Source: Sphingomonas hankookensis (GTDB taxonomy: Bacteria > Pseudomonadota > Alphaproteobacteria > Sphingomonadales > Sphingomonadaceae). From it: 64,000 nucleotides of DNA. The notes below the pieces were generated by a model, which searched no databases, had not been told where the DNA came from, and saw nothing but the letters and a program-made list of their open reading frames with translations. The position numbers and the translations under genes were made by a program. Below, one piece after another: positions 9,018 to 18,807 of the stretch. Every line of letters starts with the position of its first letter. Position 1 is the first letter of the stretch. Location: assembly GCF_022664465.1 (NCBI RefSeq), contig NZ_JAKREV010000001.1:372001-436000 (forward strand), in the 5' to 3' direction.

Positions 9018-12000
9018 CTATCCTACGGCGGCGAGCGGTGCCTTCACCGTATCGAACGCCGCACTGGCGATACCTTGCAGTCTGCCGGCGCGATCCGCAA
9101 GCTCGCCGTCGATCCGAAAATCGCGGCCAAGGCATACCCGTGCTTCGATTCCGTCCACGGCCGACACCGCGACCCATATCTCGCCGCGCCCGCCGCGCTC
9201 GCCGGACACCAGCCCGGCCAGCGCCGGATAGGCGGCCGGATCGTCGATCGTCAGGTCCAGCCGCAACCGTACGTCGCGGGCAATGACATCGAACGGTTTC
9301 AAAGACTTGACCGTCGCGCGCGCGCTCTCATCGCCCGCCCGGCGATCGAGCTCGAGCGTAAACAACCCGCATCCGCCGACCTTGCCCGCGGCCTCCAGAT
9401 CGTTCGCCGGCCCCTCGTCGAAACACGTCACCGGCACCTGTCCCGTCGCATCGGACAGCGTCGCCATCATGTAGCGCTTGCCCCGCGCGGAAGTACGCCA
9501 GCGTGCATCCTCGACCAGTGCCGCGACCGTCGCGCCGACCCGTCCGCCCTCGGGCACCTGCGTTCCTGCCAGATCGGCGATCTTGCGTGCGCCATGCGCG
9601 CTGGCGAGATGGGCGTAGCGATCGAGCGGATGCGCGGAGAAATAGAAGCCGAACGCGTCCTTTTCCGCCGCGATCGCCTCGGTCAAGGTCCAGTGGACGT
9701 CGGGCAGGCGGATCGCGGCCTCGGTAGCGCCGCTCGCCTCGCCGAACAGGCCGCCCTGCCCGCTCGACCGGTTCGCCTCGGTCCGCTGGGCGGTCGCCAT
9801 CAACGTATCGGCGAGCGCATGGACGCCCGCTCGGTCGCCCTCGACACATTCGAACGCGCCCGCCGCCGCCAGCGTCTCGATCTGCCGCTTGTTCAGCAGC
9901 TTGGGGTCGACCCGCGACGCGAAATCGTCGAGCGACTTGTACGGCCCCTTGGCCGTGCGCTCCTCGACCATCAGCTCCATCGCCCGCTCGCCAACGCCCT
10001 TGAGCGCCGACAGGGCATAGCGCACCGCGAGGCCAGTCTCGGTCTCTTCGACCCCGAACGTCGCGTCGCTGGCATTGATGCACGGCGGCAGGCAGTCGAT
10101 CCGCAGCCGTTTCATATCATCGACGAAAATCGCCAGCTTGTCGGTCTGCGCATAATCGAACGCCATCGACGCCGCGAAAAACTCGTGCGGATGATGCGCC
10201 TTCAACCACGCCGTCTGATACGCCAGCAACGCATAGGCCGCCGCATGGCTCTTGTTGAACCCATAGCCGGCGAACTTGTCGATCAAGTCGAACAGCTCGT
10301 TGGCCTTCGCCTCCTTGATGCCGTTCACCTCGGCACAGCCCTTCACGAAGATCGAGCGCTGCGCGTCCATCTCCGCCTTGACCTTCTTGCCCATCGCGCG
10401 CCGCAGCATGTCGGCGCCGCCCAGCGAATAGCCGGCAAGGATCTGCGCGGCCTGCATCACCTGTTCCTGATAGACGAAGATGCCGTAGGTCTCGTTCAGG
10501 ATCGGCTCTAACAGGTCGTGGGGATAGACGATCTCCTCGCGCCCCGCCTTGCGGGCGCCGAACGACGGGATATTGTCCATCGGCCCCGGCCGGTACAGCG
10601 ACACCAGCGCGATGATGTCGCCGAAATTGGTCGGCCGCACCGCGGTCAGCGTCCGCCGCATCCCTTCGGATTCCAGCTGGAACACGCCGACCGTATCGCC
10701 GCGCTTGAGCAGTTCGTAGGTCGCCGGATCGTCCCACAACAAGGCGTCGAGATCGACGACGATCCCGCGCCGCGCCAGCAATTCGACCGCGAACTTCAAC
10801 ACCGACAGCGTTTTCAGACCGAGAAAGTCGAACTTCACCAGCCCCGCGCCCTCGACATATTTCATGTCGAACTGCGTGACCGGCATGTCCGATCGCGGAT
10901 CGCGGTACAGCGGCACCAGTTCGCTGAGCGGCCGGTCGCCGATCACCACTCCCGCCGCGTGGGTGGACGAGTGCCGTGGCAACCCCTCCAGCTTCATCGC
11001 GAGGTCGAGCAGGCGACGCACATCCTCCTCGCGCTCGTACTGCTGGTGCAGCTCCGACACACCGTTGATCGCGCGGTCCAGCGTCCATGGATCGGTCGGG
11101 TGGTTCGGCACCAGCTTGGCGAGGCGATCGACCTGGCCATAGCTCATCTGCAGCACGCGGCCGGTGTCCTTGAGCACCGCGCGCGCCTTCAGCTTACCGA
11201 AGGTGATGATCTGCGCCACCTGATCGCGGCCATATTTCTGCTGGACGTAGCGGATGACCTCGCCCCGCCGCGTTTCGCAGAAATCGATGTCGAAGTCGGG
11301 CATCGACACGCGTTCCGGATTGAGGAAGCGTTCGAACAGCAACCCCAGCTTGATCGGATCGAGGTCGGTGATGGTCAGCGCCCATGCGACCGCCGAGCCC
11401 GCGCCCGAACCGCGGCCCGGCCCGACCGGAATGTCGTGATCCTTCGCCCATTTGATGAAGTCGGCGACGATCAGGAAATAGCCCGGAAACCCCATCTGGC
11501 AGATGACGTCGAGTTCGAAGTCCAGCCGCTGGAAATAGTCGGGAAAGCGTCCCTCCAGCTCGGCCTCCGACAATGCGGGAATCGTGCCGGTATCTGCCGG
11601 GGTCGGCGCATCCTCCCACGGCGCGGGCGTGTCGACCGCAACCTCGGCCTGCACCATCCCGGCTTCCAGCGCGACGATCTTGCGCAACCGGTCGACCAGC
11701 CCGGCGCGCGAATTGACGCGCAGTTTCAGCGCCTCGCCCTCGCGGTCGCCGGCAAGGCTGGGCAGGATAGGCTTGCGTTTGGGTGCCGCGACGGCGCAGC
11801 GCTGCGCGACGACCAGCGTATTCGCCAGCGCTTCGGGCAGGTCGGCGAATATTTCCTGCATGACCGGCGCGGGCTTCAACCACGCCTCGGGCGAGGAACG
11901 CTGGCGATCCTCGCTCGCGACATAGCTCGACGAGGCGATACACAGCATCGCGTCGTGCGCGTCGTGGAAATCGGCCTCGGCGAAACAGCACGGGTTGGTC

Positions 12001-12605
12001 GCGACCAGCGGCAAGTCGCGGGCATAGGCGAGGTCGAGCAGCTGCGGCTCGGCGCGCTGCTCGACGGCTTCGCCGCGTCGCGCCAGTTCGACATAGAGCC
12101 GGTCGCCGAACAGCGCCTGCAACCGGTCGACATAGGTCAGCGCCTCGTCCGCGCGCCCGGCGGCGAACAGCCGGGCGATCGCGCCATCCCCCGCGCCGGT
12201 CAGCGCGACCAGCCCCTCGCTCCGCCCGATCAACGCGTCGATCGGGACATGCGCCGGAATTTCCACCGGTCGGTCGAGATGCGCCATCGATACCAGCGCG
12301 CAGATATTGTCGTAGCCTTGGGGGTTCTGCGCATAGAGCGGCAGCCAGTCGATCTCGGGCTCCTGCCCCTCGGCGCCGCCCGGTCGCGCCACCGCCAGCA
12401 GCGTGCCGACCACCGGCTGCACGCCCTGATCCTTGCACGCGTCGGAAAACGCCATTGCGGCATACAGCCCGTTGCGATCCGACAGGCCGGCGGCGGGAAA
12501 GCCCAGCTTGCGCGCGGCCTTGGCGATCGCCTTCGGATCGATCGCGCCCTCCAGCATGGTGAAGGACGAAAAGATACGAAGCGGTACGAACCCGGAATGC
12601 GCCAT
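9018..12605 (-). CDS. dnaE: DNA polymerase III subunit alpha
   Basis: The replicative polymerase catalytic subunit, 1195 residues, standard for DnaE1. The N-terminus FVPLRIFSSFTMLEGA opens the PHP domain. The C-family palm shows MPDFDIDFCETRR with the catalytic aspartates, preceded by GRGSGAGSAVAWAL. GYGFNKSHAAAYALLAYQTAWLKAHHP lies in the fingers, and the OB-fold region is near the C-terminus. One complete frame from ATG 12605, no interruptions. Its promoter side is divergent from the HdeD-like gene at 12704. Confidence 0.97.
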   Translation of the reverse strand: MAHSGFVPLRIFSSFTMLEGAIDPKAIAKAARKLGFPAAGLSDRNGLYAAMAFSDACKDQGVQPVVGTLLAVARPGGAEGQEPEIDWLPLYAQNPQGYDNICALVSMAHLDRPVEIPAHVPIDALIGRSEGLVALTGAGDGAIARLFAAGRADEALTYVDRLQALFGDRLYVELARRGEAVEQRAEPQLLDLAYARDLPLVATNPCCFAEADFHDAHDAMLCIASSSYVASEDRQRSSPEAWLKPAPVMQEIFADLPEALANTLVVAQRCAVAAPKRKPILPSLAGDREGEALKLRVNSRAGLVDRLRKIVALEAGMVQAEVAVDTPAPWEDAPTPADTGTIPALSEAELEGRFPDYFQRLDFELDVICQMGFPGYFLIVADFIKWAKDHDIPVGPGRGSGAGSAVAWALTITDLDPIKLGLLFERFLNPERVSMPDFDIDFCETRRGEVIRYVQQKYGRDQVAQIITFGKLKARAVLKDTGRVLQMSYGQVDRLAKLVPNHPTDPWTLDRAINGVSELHQQYEREEDVRRLLDLAMKLEGLPRHSSTHAAGVVIGDRPLSELVPLYRDPRSDMPVTQFDMKYVEGAGLVKFDFLGLKTLSVLKFAVELLARRGIVVDLDALLWDDPATYELLKRGDTVGVFQLESEGMRRTLTAVRPTNFGDIIALVSLYRPGPMDNIPSFGARKAGREEIVYPHDLLEPILNETYGIFVYQEQVMQAAQILAGYSLGGADMLRRAMGKKVKAEMDAQRSIFVKGCAEVNGIKEAKANELFDLIDKFAGYGFNKSHAAAYALLAYQTAWLKAHHPHEFFAASMAFDYAQTDKLAIFVDDMKRLRIDCLPPCINASDATFGVEETETGLAVRYALSALKGVGERAMELMVEERTAKGPYKSLDDFASRVDPKLLNKRQIETLAAAGAFECVEGDRAGVHALADTLMATAQRTEANRSSGQGGLFGEASGATEAAIRLPDVHWTLTEAIAAEKDAFGFYFSAHPLDRYAHLASAHGARKIADLAGTQVPEGGRVGATVAALVEDARWRTSARGKRYMMATLSDATGQVPVTCFDEGPANDLEAAGKVGGCGLFTLELDRRAGDESARATVKSLKPFDVIARDVRLRLDLTIDDPAAYPALAGLVSGERGGRGEIWVAVSAVDGIEARVCLGRDFRIDGELADRAGRLQGIASAAFDTVKAPLAAVG

Positions 12606-12653
12606 CCCCGTGACGTAACCATCCGGTCGCGATTCGACCAGTGCGGCGCCGAA

Positions 12654-12678
12654 GGAACCACGACGAACCGCACCCGTT
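12654..12678 (+). promoter_or_regulatory. EcfG-type general stress promoter
   Basis: GGAAC (12654-12658), 16 bases, then CGTT (12675-12678): an exact match to the alphaproteobacterial EcfG consensus GGAAC-N16/17-CGTT. Transcription would begin about 12684, giving a short leader with AGGAGA (12690-12695) before ATG 12704. An ecfG gene is present at 62600-63235 in the same window. Confidence 0.8.
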
Positions 12679-12703
12679 CCTGCGCCTACAGGAGAGTATA
12701 CCG

Positions 12704-13255
12704 ATGACCGATTTCGCGCGCGACGCCCACCATGTCAGAACCAGTGCGGGATCGGGGTGGGGCTGGACGCTCGGCTACGGCATTGTCTCGATCCTTGTCG
12801 GCATCCTCGCCTTTTCCGCGCCCTTCCCCGCGACGCTAGCGGCGACGATTGTGATCGGTTTCTTCTTCCTGGCGGGCGGCGTCGCGTCGCTGGTCGCCGG
12901 ATTTTCCAGCCGCACCAGCCACCGTGGCTACACGATCTTCCTCGGCATCCTGTCGGTGATCGCCGGCGGCTATATGGTGGTGGTGCCGGTCGGCGGTGCG
13001 CTGTCACTGACGCTGATGGCGATCCTGTGGCTGGGGGTGCGCGGTGTTGCGGAACTGCTCGTCGGCATCCGGTTCAAACGGCTGCGGGTGCCGATGCTGC
13101 TGCTCGGGGCGCTCAACCTGCTGCTGGCGATCGTGATCTACACGACGGTCCCGTGGTCGGCCCTGACCCTGCCGGGCTATATCCTCGGCGCCAGTTTCCT
13201 GTTCGGCGGTATCGTCGCGGTGATGAACGCGATTACCGAGCGGCGGGGGGCATAG
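12704..13255 (+). CDS. HdeD/DUF308 family membrane protein
   Basis: 183 residues, mostly hydrophobic, with about six predicted membrane helices in three similar hairpins (for example IVSILVGILAFSAPF, IVIGFFFLAGGVASLVAG, MLLLGALNLLLAIVIY). HdeD in E. coli is a membrane protein of the acid-resistance island; in alphaproteobacteria the family is mostly uncharacterised. A clear ribosome site AGGAGA precedes ATG 12704, so the upstream in-frame ATG at 12641 is rejected: it would lie ahead of the promoter. The perfect EcfG promoter makes it a likely general stress regulon member. Divergent from dnaE. Confidence 0.88.
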   Translation: MTDFARDAHHVRTSAGSGWGWTLGYGIVSILVGILAFSAPFPATLAATIVIGFFFLAGGVASLVAGFSSRTSHRGYTIFLGILSVIAGGYMVVVPVGGALSLTLMAILWLGVRGVAELLVGIRFKRLRVPMLLLGALNLLLAIVIYTTVPWSALTLPGYILGASFLFGGIVAVMNAITERRGA

Positions 13256-13306
13256 CGCTTCCGCCCGCGGCGGTCCGATCCGGCCAGGCTTCCGCGGGGC
13301 CGACGA

Positions 13307-13795
13307 TCAGGACGGTTCGACCAACGCCGCCTCGATCGCGCCGGCCAGCTCTTCCGGCTTGGTCGTCGGCGCGAACCGCGTCACCTCACCGTCGCGCCCG
13401 ACCAGGAACTTGGTGAAGTTCCACTTCACCGCTTCGCTGCCCAGCACGCCCGGTGCCGCCTTCTTCAATGCCCGGAACACCGGCGCGGCATCGGCGCCAT
13501 TGACGTCCACCTTCCCGAACACCGGAAAGCTGACGTCGTAGGTTAGCGAACAGAAGGACGCGATCTCCGCCGCATCGCCCGGTTCCTGCGCCCCGAACTG
13601 GTTGCAGGGAAACCCCAACACCGCGAACCCCCGTTCGCCATAGCGCCGGTGCAGCGCCTCCAGCCCGGCATATTGCGGGGTGAAACCGCATTTCGACGCA
13701 ACGTTGACGATCAGCAGTACCTTGCCGCGATAGCCCGCCAGCGTCGTCTCGGCCCCATCGGCGGTTCGCACCGCCACGTCGTACAGATCGCTCAT
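13307..13795 (-). CDS. glutathione peroxidase family protein
   Basis: 162 residues, thiol peroxidase of the GPx fold reducing H2O2 or lipid hydroperoxides with thioredoxin or glutathione. The peroxidatic Cys is in [12 protein letters not shown] (about residue 36); the Gln partner is in [13 protein letters not shown] and the Trp/Asn pair in [10 protein letters not shown]. It is a Cys, not Sec, enzyme. The start overlaps the lolD stop by four bases (ATGA), so it is co-translated with lolC-lolD, an arrangement that may simply share expression. Confidence 0.94.
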   Translation of the reverse strand: MSDLYDVAVRTADGAETTLAGYRGKVLLIVNVASKCGFTPQYAGLEALHRRYGERGFAVLGFPCNQFGAQEPGDAAEIASFCSLTYDVSFPVFGKVDVNGADAAPVFRALKKAAPGVLGSEAVKWNFTKFLVGRDGEVTRFAPTTKPEELAGAIEAALVEPS

Positions 13796-14466
13796 CGCAA
13801 CACCCCGTCGTGCAGCCGCACCACCCGGTCCATCCGGCTGGCCAGCCGTTCGTTATGCGTCGCGACCAGCGCCGCCGACCCCTGTCCACGCACCAGCCGC
13901 AGGAATTCGGCGAACACCACGTCCGCCGTCGCCTCGTCCAGATTGCCGGTCGGCTCGTCCGCCAGCACCAGCGCCGGCCGGTTCGACAGCGCGCGCGCCA
14001 CCGCCACCCGCTGCTGCTCGCCGCCCGACAACTGGCTCGGCCGGTGGTGCAGCCGCTGTGAGAGGCCCAGCGCGCTCAGCAATTCGGTCGCCCGCGCATC
14101 CGCCTCGGCGCGGCCGCGGCCCTGCACCAGCTGCGGCAGGACGACATTCTCGACCGCGTTGAAATCGGGCAGCAGGTGGTGGAACTGGTAGATGAAGCCC
14201 ATCCGGTCGCGCCGCACCTCGGTCCGGCGATGCGCGCCGGCCTTGGCAAGCTGTTCGCCGCACACCAGGATTTCGCCCTCGAACCCGCCCTCCAGCAGCC
14301 CGACCGCCTGCAACAGCGTCGATTTGCCCGACCCCGACGGCCCCAGCAGCGCGACGATCTCGCCCGGTGCGACGGTCAGCTCGACCCCGCGCAGCACATC
14401 GATCGTCGCCTCGCCCTGCGTGAAGCTGCGGCGGAGGCCCCGCGTTTCGAGAACCGACTCAGTCAT
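13792..14466 (-). CDS. lolD: lipoprotein-releasing ABC transporter ATP-binding protein LolD
   Basis: 224-residue ATPase that powers release of outer-membrane lipoproteins from the inner membrane to LolA. Walker [12 protein letters not shown] lies near residue 40, the signature LSGGEQQR near 145, and Walker B with [12 protein letters not shown] near 160-170; [16 protein letters not shown] is the Q-loop region typical of LolD/MacB ATPases. Start 14466 ([11 protein letters not shown]) lies inside the 3' end of the permease gene (8-base overlap), and the stop overlaps gpx. Confidence 0.95.
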   Translation of the reverse strand: MTESVLETRGLRRSFTQGEATIDVLRGVELTVAPGEIVALLGPSGSGKSTLLQAVGLLEGGFEGEILVCGEQLAKAGAHRRTEVRRDRMGFIYQFHHLLPDFNAVENVVLPQLVQGRGRAEADARATELLSALGLSQRLHHRPSQLSGGEQQRVAVARALSNRPALVLADEPTGNLDEATADVVFAEFLRLVRGQGSAALVATHNERLASRMDRVVRLHDGVLR

Positions 14467-15709
14467 AACGCAGCACCTGCACGGGATCGGTATTGGCCGC
14501 CTTGAACGCCGGATACAGCGTGGCGAGGAACGAGAAGAGCAACGCAACCAGCGCGATGGTGACGATCTCGACCGGATCGACCTTCGACGGCAGTTCGGTC
14601 AGGTAGCGCATCGTCGGGTCCCAGATGTCGATCCCCGTAACCGCGCCGATCGCGCTTACCACCTGCTGGCGGAACGCGAGGAAGACGAAGCCCAGCACCA
14701 GCCCCGCGCCGACGCCCAGCGCGCCGATGGTCGTGCCGACCGTCATGAAGATGCGCAGCAACCCGCCGCGCGTCGCGCCCATCGTCCGCAGGATCGCGAT
14801 GTCGCGCGTCTTGGCCCGGACCAGCATGATCAGCGACGACAGGATGTTGAACACCGCGATCAGGATCAGGATCGACAATACGGTGAAGGTCACGATCCGG
14901 TCGACCGCCAGCGCCTGAAACAGCTCGCCGTTCAACTGGCGCCAGTCGACGATCTGCGCGCTGGCGACATATTTACGGGCGAGTGGCGCGACAATGTCCT
15001 GCACCTTGTCGGGATTGGTCGTCTCCAGCTCGATCGATCCGACCGTGTCGCCGCTCAGCAGCAGCGTCTGCGCATCCTCGATCGGCATGATGACGTATGC
15101 CTTGTCGAGGTCGTAGACCCCGACCTCGATGATCGCGGCGATGCGGTACGGCACCTGCCGGATCATCGTGCCGAACGGGGTCGTCGGTCCCTGCGGACTG
15201 ATGATCGTGATCTCGCTGCCGATGGTGACGCCCAGCGCCTGCGCCAGCCGGCTGCCGATGATGACGTTGCCGCTGCCCGGCGTCACCGCGTTCAGCGTGC
15301 CCAGCTTCACATTGTCGCGGATCGTCGGCGTGCCCCGGATATCCTCGACCCGCATGCCGCGCATCAGGATGAACTCGGACCGCCCGTTATAGGTCGCGAA
15401 CAGCGGCTGTTCGATCAACGGCGTCGCGCTGGTGACGCCCGGCGTCCGCCGCGCCTCCGCCGCGATGTTGCGCCAGTCGGGCAGCTGGTTGTTATATCCC
15501 TGGATCAGCGCATGGCCGTTCAGCCCGACGATCTTGTCGAACAGCTCGGCCCGGAACCCGTTCATCACGCTCATGACGATGACCAGCGCGGCGACGCCCA
15601 GCATGACCGCGACGAGGCTGATCGAAGCGACCAGCGCGATGAACGCCTCCCCCCGGCCGGGGAGCAGATAGCGGCGGGCGATCATCCGCTCGTAACGCGA
15701 TAGCAGCAT
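14459..15709 (-). CDS. lolC: lipoprotein-releasing ABC transporter permease LolC/LolE
   Basis: 416 residues. N-terminal [19 protein letters not shown], then a membrane helix (residues about 25-50), a large periplasmic domain and three C-terminal helices, the MacB/LolCE layout; [23 protein letters not shown] is the conserved cytoplasmic coupling region. Only one permease gene is found beside lolD. In LolF-type systems a single protein replaces the LolC/LolE heterodimer, and this gene may work the same way. Start 15709 ([10 protein letters not shown]) is chosen; residues before it in the longer frame look non-coding. Confidence 0.93.
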   Translation of the reverse strand: MLLSRYERMIARRYLLPGRGEAFIALVASISLVAVMLGVAALVIVMSVMNGFRAELFDKIVGLNGHALIQGYNNQLPDWRNIAAEARRTPGVTSATPLIEQPLFATYNGRSEFILMRGMRVEDIRGTPTIRDNVKLGTLNAVTPGSGNVIIGSRLAQALGVTIGSEITIISPQGPTTPFGTMIRQVPYRIAAIIEVGVYDLDKAYVIMPIEDAQTLLLSGDTVGSIELETTNPDKVQDIVAPLARKYVASAQIVDWRQLNGELFQALAVDRIVTFTVLSILILIAVFNILSSLIMLVRAKTRDIAILRTMGATRGGLLRIFMTVGTTIGALGVGAGLVLGFVFLAFRQQVVSAIGAVTGIDIWDPTMRYLTELPSKVDPVEIVTIALVALLFSFLATLYPAFKAANTDPVQVLRYD

Positions 15710-16234
15710 AGGGGCGGTCGATATCCTGACACGGGGGACGCAAGTTGGCGCTGTAGGTAGGCGAAGCGCGCGCGGCAATCTATGCTGTTGCCGAATCGAC
15801 ACATGGTTAGCAAAACCGTAGCAAACATGCCGCTCCCCCGGTGACAGGCGGGCACAGGCATCCTACGACGACCCCACGAAGCGCAGGCAATACAGGCCAC
15901 GGTTCGGGGAGGCCAACCGGCTCCGCCCTGGAAGGGGGGAAGGGGCGTAGAAGCGGTGGCAACCAAGGGGGCTGACGAGCGATCGTCACGCAGGCGGCCG
16001 GGCTGGCGACAGTCCGGCCGTTTGGCGTTTGGGCCTATGCCCCTTCGCTCCCGATCCCACATCGACCAGCTTCGCCCTACCCCATCACCATATTCGTCGC
16101 CCCGGCGCAGGCCGGGATCTACCCGTGGCAGTACGAGACAAGAGCCGCGAGAGACCCCAGCCTGCGCTGGGGTGACGTAGCTTTGCTGGTGGAAGAAGTA
16201 CGCGCAACGCCACAAAAAACTGCCGCCAAATCCC
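15710..16234. other. non-coding gap upstream of lolC
   Basis: About 525 bases between the lolC start and the hsp20 promoter. It holds the family A repeat at 16095-16177. Frames here on both strands give Arg/Pro-rich translations without recognisable domains or good ribosome sites. The lolC promoter should lie in 15715-15850, which is locally less GC-rich, but no clear -35/-10 pair stands out. Confidence 0.6.
16095..16177. repeat. dispersed double-hairpin repeat (family A)
   Basis: Begins CGTCGCCCCGGCGCAGGCC and ends CAGCCTGCGCTGGGGTGACG, so the two ends are near-inverted copies about 83 bases across. Related to 687-768 and 38380-38462. Confidence 0.65.
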
Positions 16235-16262
16235 CTTGAACCCCTTTGATCGCGAACCATAT
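16235..16262 (+). promoter_or_regulatory. RpoH (sigma-32) heat-shock promoter of hsp20
   Basis: CTTGAA (16235-16240), 16 bases, then CCATAT (16257-16262), close to the alphaproteobacterial RpoH consensus. The start of transcription would fall about 16268, just where the leader hairpin begins. Confidence 0.7.
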
Positions 16263-16267
16263 CGGTT

Positions 16268-16353
16268 CGTGAACGGTGCCTCCGGGGCCGTTCACGAACG
16301 GGCATCGCGGGCGCTCCGGATGCCGATCGGATCAACTCGCTTCTTTTGGAGGA
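16268..16353 (+). promoter_or_regulatory. ROSE-like RNA thermometer in the hsp20 leader
   Basis: The leader folds into a 9-bp hairpin CGTGAACGG/CCGTTCACG (16268-16276 with 16288-16296). A weak hairpin before the start pairs TCGCTTC (16337-16343) across a TTTT loop with GGAGGA (16348-16353). TCGCT fits the ROSE signature U(U/C)GCU facing the AGGA Shine-Dalgarno with a G-G mismatch, the hallmark that melts on heating. Gene context (small heat shock protein) and the RpoH promoter agree. Confidence 0.72.
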
Positions 16354-16359
16354 TTTGAC

Positions 16360-16848
16360 ATGCGTAGCTTCGATTTCACCCCCTATCGCCGCTCGACCAT
16401 CGGTTTCGACCGCCTGTTCGACCTGCTCGAAAACAACGCGCGGACGACCACGAGCGAGAACTACCCGCCCTTCAACCTCGAACGCGTCGCCGAAGATCGC
16501 TACCGCATCACGCTGGCGGTCGCCGGCTTCAAGCGGGGCGAGGTGGAGATCACCGCCCAGCAGAATCTGCTCGTCGTCTCGGGCCGCAAGGCCGACCAGA
16601 CCGATGCGCAGAAGAGCGCGGTCCTGCACCTGGGCATTGCCAACCGCAGCTTCGAGCGTCGTTTCGAACTGGCCGATTTCATCGTCGTGGAAAGCGCCGA
16701 CCTGGCCGATGGCCTGCTGACCATCGACCTGCGCCGCGAGGTTCCCGATGCGATGAAGCCGCGCCGCGTGGCGATCGGCGAAACCACCGCCCAGCCAGTG
16801 ATCGCCAACGATGCCGTCAAGGACGACGACGCGGCACACGCAGCATAA
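16360..16848 (+). CDS. small heat shock protein, Hsp20 family (IbpA-like)
   Basis: 162-residue ATP-independent holdase that binds unfolding proteins in the cytoplasm. N-terminus MRSFDFTPYRRSTIGFDRLF is the IbpA-type opening; the alpha-crystallin domain covers about residues 35-130 (YPPFNLERVAEDRYRITLAV to LLTIDLRREVPDAMKPRR). A normal I-x-I tail is only loosely represented (VAIGET). Start 16360 has GGAGGA seven bases upstream; the in-frame start at 16276 falls inside the leader hairpin and is rejected. Expression appears doubly heat-controlled, by an RpoH promoter and by a ROSE-type leader. Confidence 0.95.
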   Translation: MRSFDFTPYRRSTIGFDRLFDLLENNARTTTSENYPPFNLERVAEDRYRITLAVAGFKRGEVEITAQQNLLVVSGRKADQTDAQKSAVLHLGIANRSFERRFELADFIVVESADLADGLLTIDLRREVPDAMKPRRVAIGETTAQPVIANDAVKDDDAAHAA

Positions 16849-16882
16849 CCCTACGGCGCGTCGCTCCCTTGCGCGCCGTGGG

Positions 16883-16924
16883 CGGGCGCCCGGACCTATC
16901 TGGTTCGGGCGCCCGTTCGTGTTT
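16883..16924 (+). terminator. terminator-like hairpin after hsp20
   Basis: 14-bp stem CGGGCGCCCGGACC (16883-16896) with GGTTCGGGCGCCCG (16902-16915), one G-U pair, five-base loop, followed by TTCGTGTTT. Strong stem with a weak T-tract, 35 bases after the hsp20 stop. Confidence 0.65.
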
Positions 16925-16946
16925 CGGGTGAACCTACCGGCTAGAC

Positions 16947-17042
16947 CGTCATTCCCGCGAAGGCGGGAATCCATATGCGCTAACGTTCGTGCTGGAGTCG
17001 CGATCGCTGCGTTTATGGATTCCCGCCTTCGCGGGAATGACG
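16947..17042. repeat. perfect 28-bp inverted repeat (family B)
   Basis: The 28 bases 16947-16974 (starting CGTCATTCCCGCG) are the exact reverse complement of 17015-17042, with a 40-base spacer; each arm also folds on itself (ATTCCCGC/GCGGGAAT). It lies between the convergent hsp20 and pyrG 3' ends and may act as a two-way transcription barrier. No transposase nearby. Confidence 0.8.
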
Positions 17043-17061
17043 AATTGGAGGGCGAACGCCC

Positions 17062-18711
17062 TCAAACCAACCGCGACTGCTTCACCGCCGCCGCGATGAA
17101 GCTCGCGAACAGCGGATGCGGGTCGAACGGCTTCGACTTCAGCTCCGGGTGGAACTGCACGCCGACGAACCACGGATGGTCGGGTCGCTCGACAATTTCC
17201 GGCAACATGCCGTCGGGTGACATGCCGGAGAACACCAGCCCGCCCGATTCGAGCATCTCGCGATAGCCGGTGTTCACTTCGTAGCGATGGCGATGCCGCT
17301 CGCTGATGCTGGTCCCGCCATAGATCGACGCGACCACCGAATTGCCTGCCAGCGACGCTTCATAGGCGCCCAGCCGCATCGTGCCGCCCAGATCGCCGTC
17401 CGATTCGCGCTTCTGGATGCCTTCGGGGGTCATCCATTCGGTGATCATGCCGACCACCGGCTCCTCGGTCGGCCCGAACTCGGTCGACGAGGCATTGGCG
17501 ATACCGCCGATATCGCGCACCCCTTCGATGCACGCCATCTGCATCCCGAAGCAGATGCCGAAATACGGCACTTTCCGAGTCCGCGCGAAGCGGACGCTGG
17601 CGATCTTGCCCTCGGCACCGCGTTCCCCGAACGCACCGGGGACGAGGATGGCGTGGCACGGTTCCAGTTCGGCCGCGACCATGTCGTGATCGCCCTCGAA
17701 CAGTTCGGCGTCGATCCAGCGGATCTTGACCTTCACCCGGTTGGCAATGCCGCCATGGACCAGCGCCTCGTTCAGCGACTTGTACGCATCCTGCAGCCCG
17801 ACATATTTGCCGACCACGCCGATCGTCACTTCGCCCTCGGGGTTCTGCAGCCGGTCCATGATGTCGGACCAGCGCGACAGGTCGGGGGCGTCGCCGGGCT
17901 CGATGCCGAACGCACGCAACACTTCGGCGTCCAGCCCCTCGGCATGATATTGTTCGGGCACCGCATAGATGCTCGACGCGTCGAGCGCGGGGATGACCGC
18001 CGCGGCCGGCACGTTGCAGAACAGCGCGATCTTCGCCCGTTCGCTCGCCGGCAGCGGCTTTTCACAGCGGCAGACCAGCACGTCGGGCTGTACGCCCAGC
18101 GCCGCCAGCTCGCGCACCGAATGCTGCGTCGGCTTCGTCTTCAGCTCGCCCGCTGCCGCGATATACGGCACCAGCGTGACGTGGATGCTGATCGAGCGGC
18201 CCCGGCCCAAATCGTTCTTCAGCTGGCGAATCGCCTCGATGAACGGCAGCGATTCGATATCGCCGACCGTCCCGCCGATCTCGCACAGCACGAAATCGAG
18301 GTCCTGCCCGTCGTCGTCGACGGTATCGGCCTGTGCGAACGCCTTGATCGCGTCGGTGACGTGCGGGACCACCTGCACCGTGGCGCCCAGATAATCGCCG
18401 CGCCGCTCGCGCTGGATGATCGTCTGGTAGATGCGGCCGGAGGTGACGTTGTCCGACTGATGCGCCGCCACACCGGTGAAGCGTTCATAGTGACCGAGGT
18501 CAAGGTCGGTTTCCGCCCCGTCGTCGGTCACATAGACTTCGCCATGCTGATAGGGCGACATCGTGCCCGGATCGACGTTCAGATAGGGATCGAACTTGCG
18601 GATGCGGACCTTGTAGCCGCGTGCCTGCAAGAGTGCTGCGAGCGAGGCTGCCATGAGCCCCTTGCCGAGCGACGAGACCACGCCGCCGGTGATGAAAATA
18701 TACCGCGCCAT
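17062..18711 (-). CDS. pyrG: CTP synthase
   Basis: 549 residues; makes CTP from UTP, ATP and glutamine. The N-terminal synthase domain starts [16 protein letters not shown] with the P-loop. The C-terminal class I amidotransferase carries the Cys nucleophile in [14 protein letters not shown] and His/Glu in [10 protein letters not shown]. Full family length (about 540-550), single frame. It follows secG on the same strand with a 96-base gap, a frequent pairing in alphaproteobacteria. Confidence 0.98.
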   Translation of the reverse strand: MARYIFITGGVVSSLGKGLMAASLAALLQARGYKVRIRKFDPYLNVDPGTMSPYQHGEVYVTDDGAETDLDLGHYERFTGVAAHQSDNVTSGRIYQTIIQRERRGDYLGATVQVVPHVTDAIKAFAQADTVDDDGQDLDFVLCEIGGTVGDIESLPFIEAIRQLKNDLGRGRSISIHVTLVPYIAAAGELKTKPTQHSVRELAALGVQPDVLVCRCEKPLPASERAKIALFCNVPAAAVIPALDASSIYAVPEQYHAEGLDAEVLRAFGIEPGDAPDLSRWSDIMDRLQNPEGEVTIGVVGKYVGLQDAYKSLNEALVHGGIANRVKVKIRWIDAELFEGDHDMVAAELEPCHAILVPGAFGERGAEGKIASVRFARTRKVPYFGICFGMQMACIEGVRDIGGIANASSTEFGPTEEPVVGMITEWMTPEGIQKRESDGDLGGTMRLGAYEASLAGNSVVASIYGGTSISERHRHRYEVNTGYREMLESGGLVFSGMSPDGMLPEIVERPDHPWFVGVQFHPELKSKPFDPHPLFASFIAAAVKQSRLV

Positions 18712-18807
18712 GGGAGATATCGCCTAGCGTCGAACGCCATCGCCGCCAAGCACAGGATTGCTCCTGCGCCCGCGAAATACGACGGACCGGTGGATGGAAA
18801 GGGGTTT

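Noticed and set aside
10518..12707. 729-codon open frame on the plus strand, antisense to dnaE
   Set aside because: Arg/His/Gln-rich translation without domains, mirror of a high-GC third-position gene; dnaE is unambiguous.
15682..16974. Minus-strand frame of 430 codons through the hsp20 region
   Set aside because: Covers the hsp20 promoter, leader and gene in antisense, with no domain.
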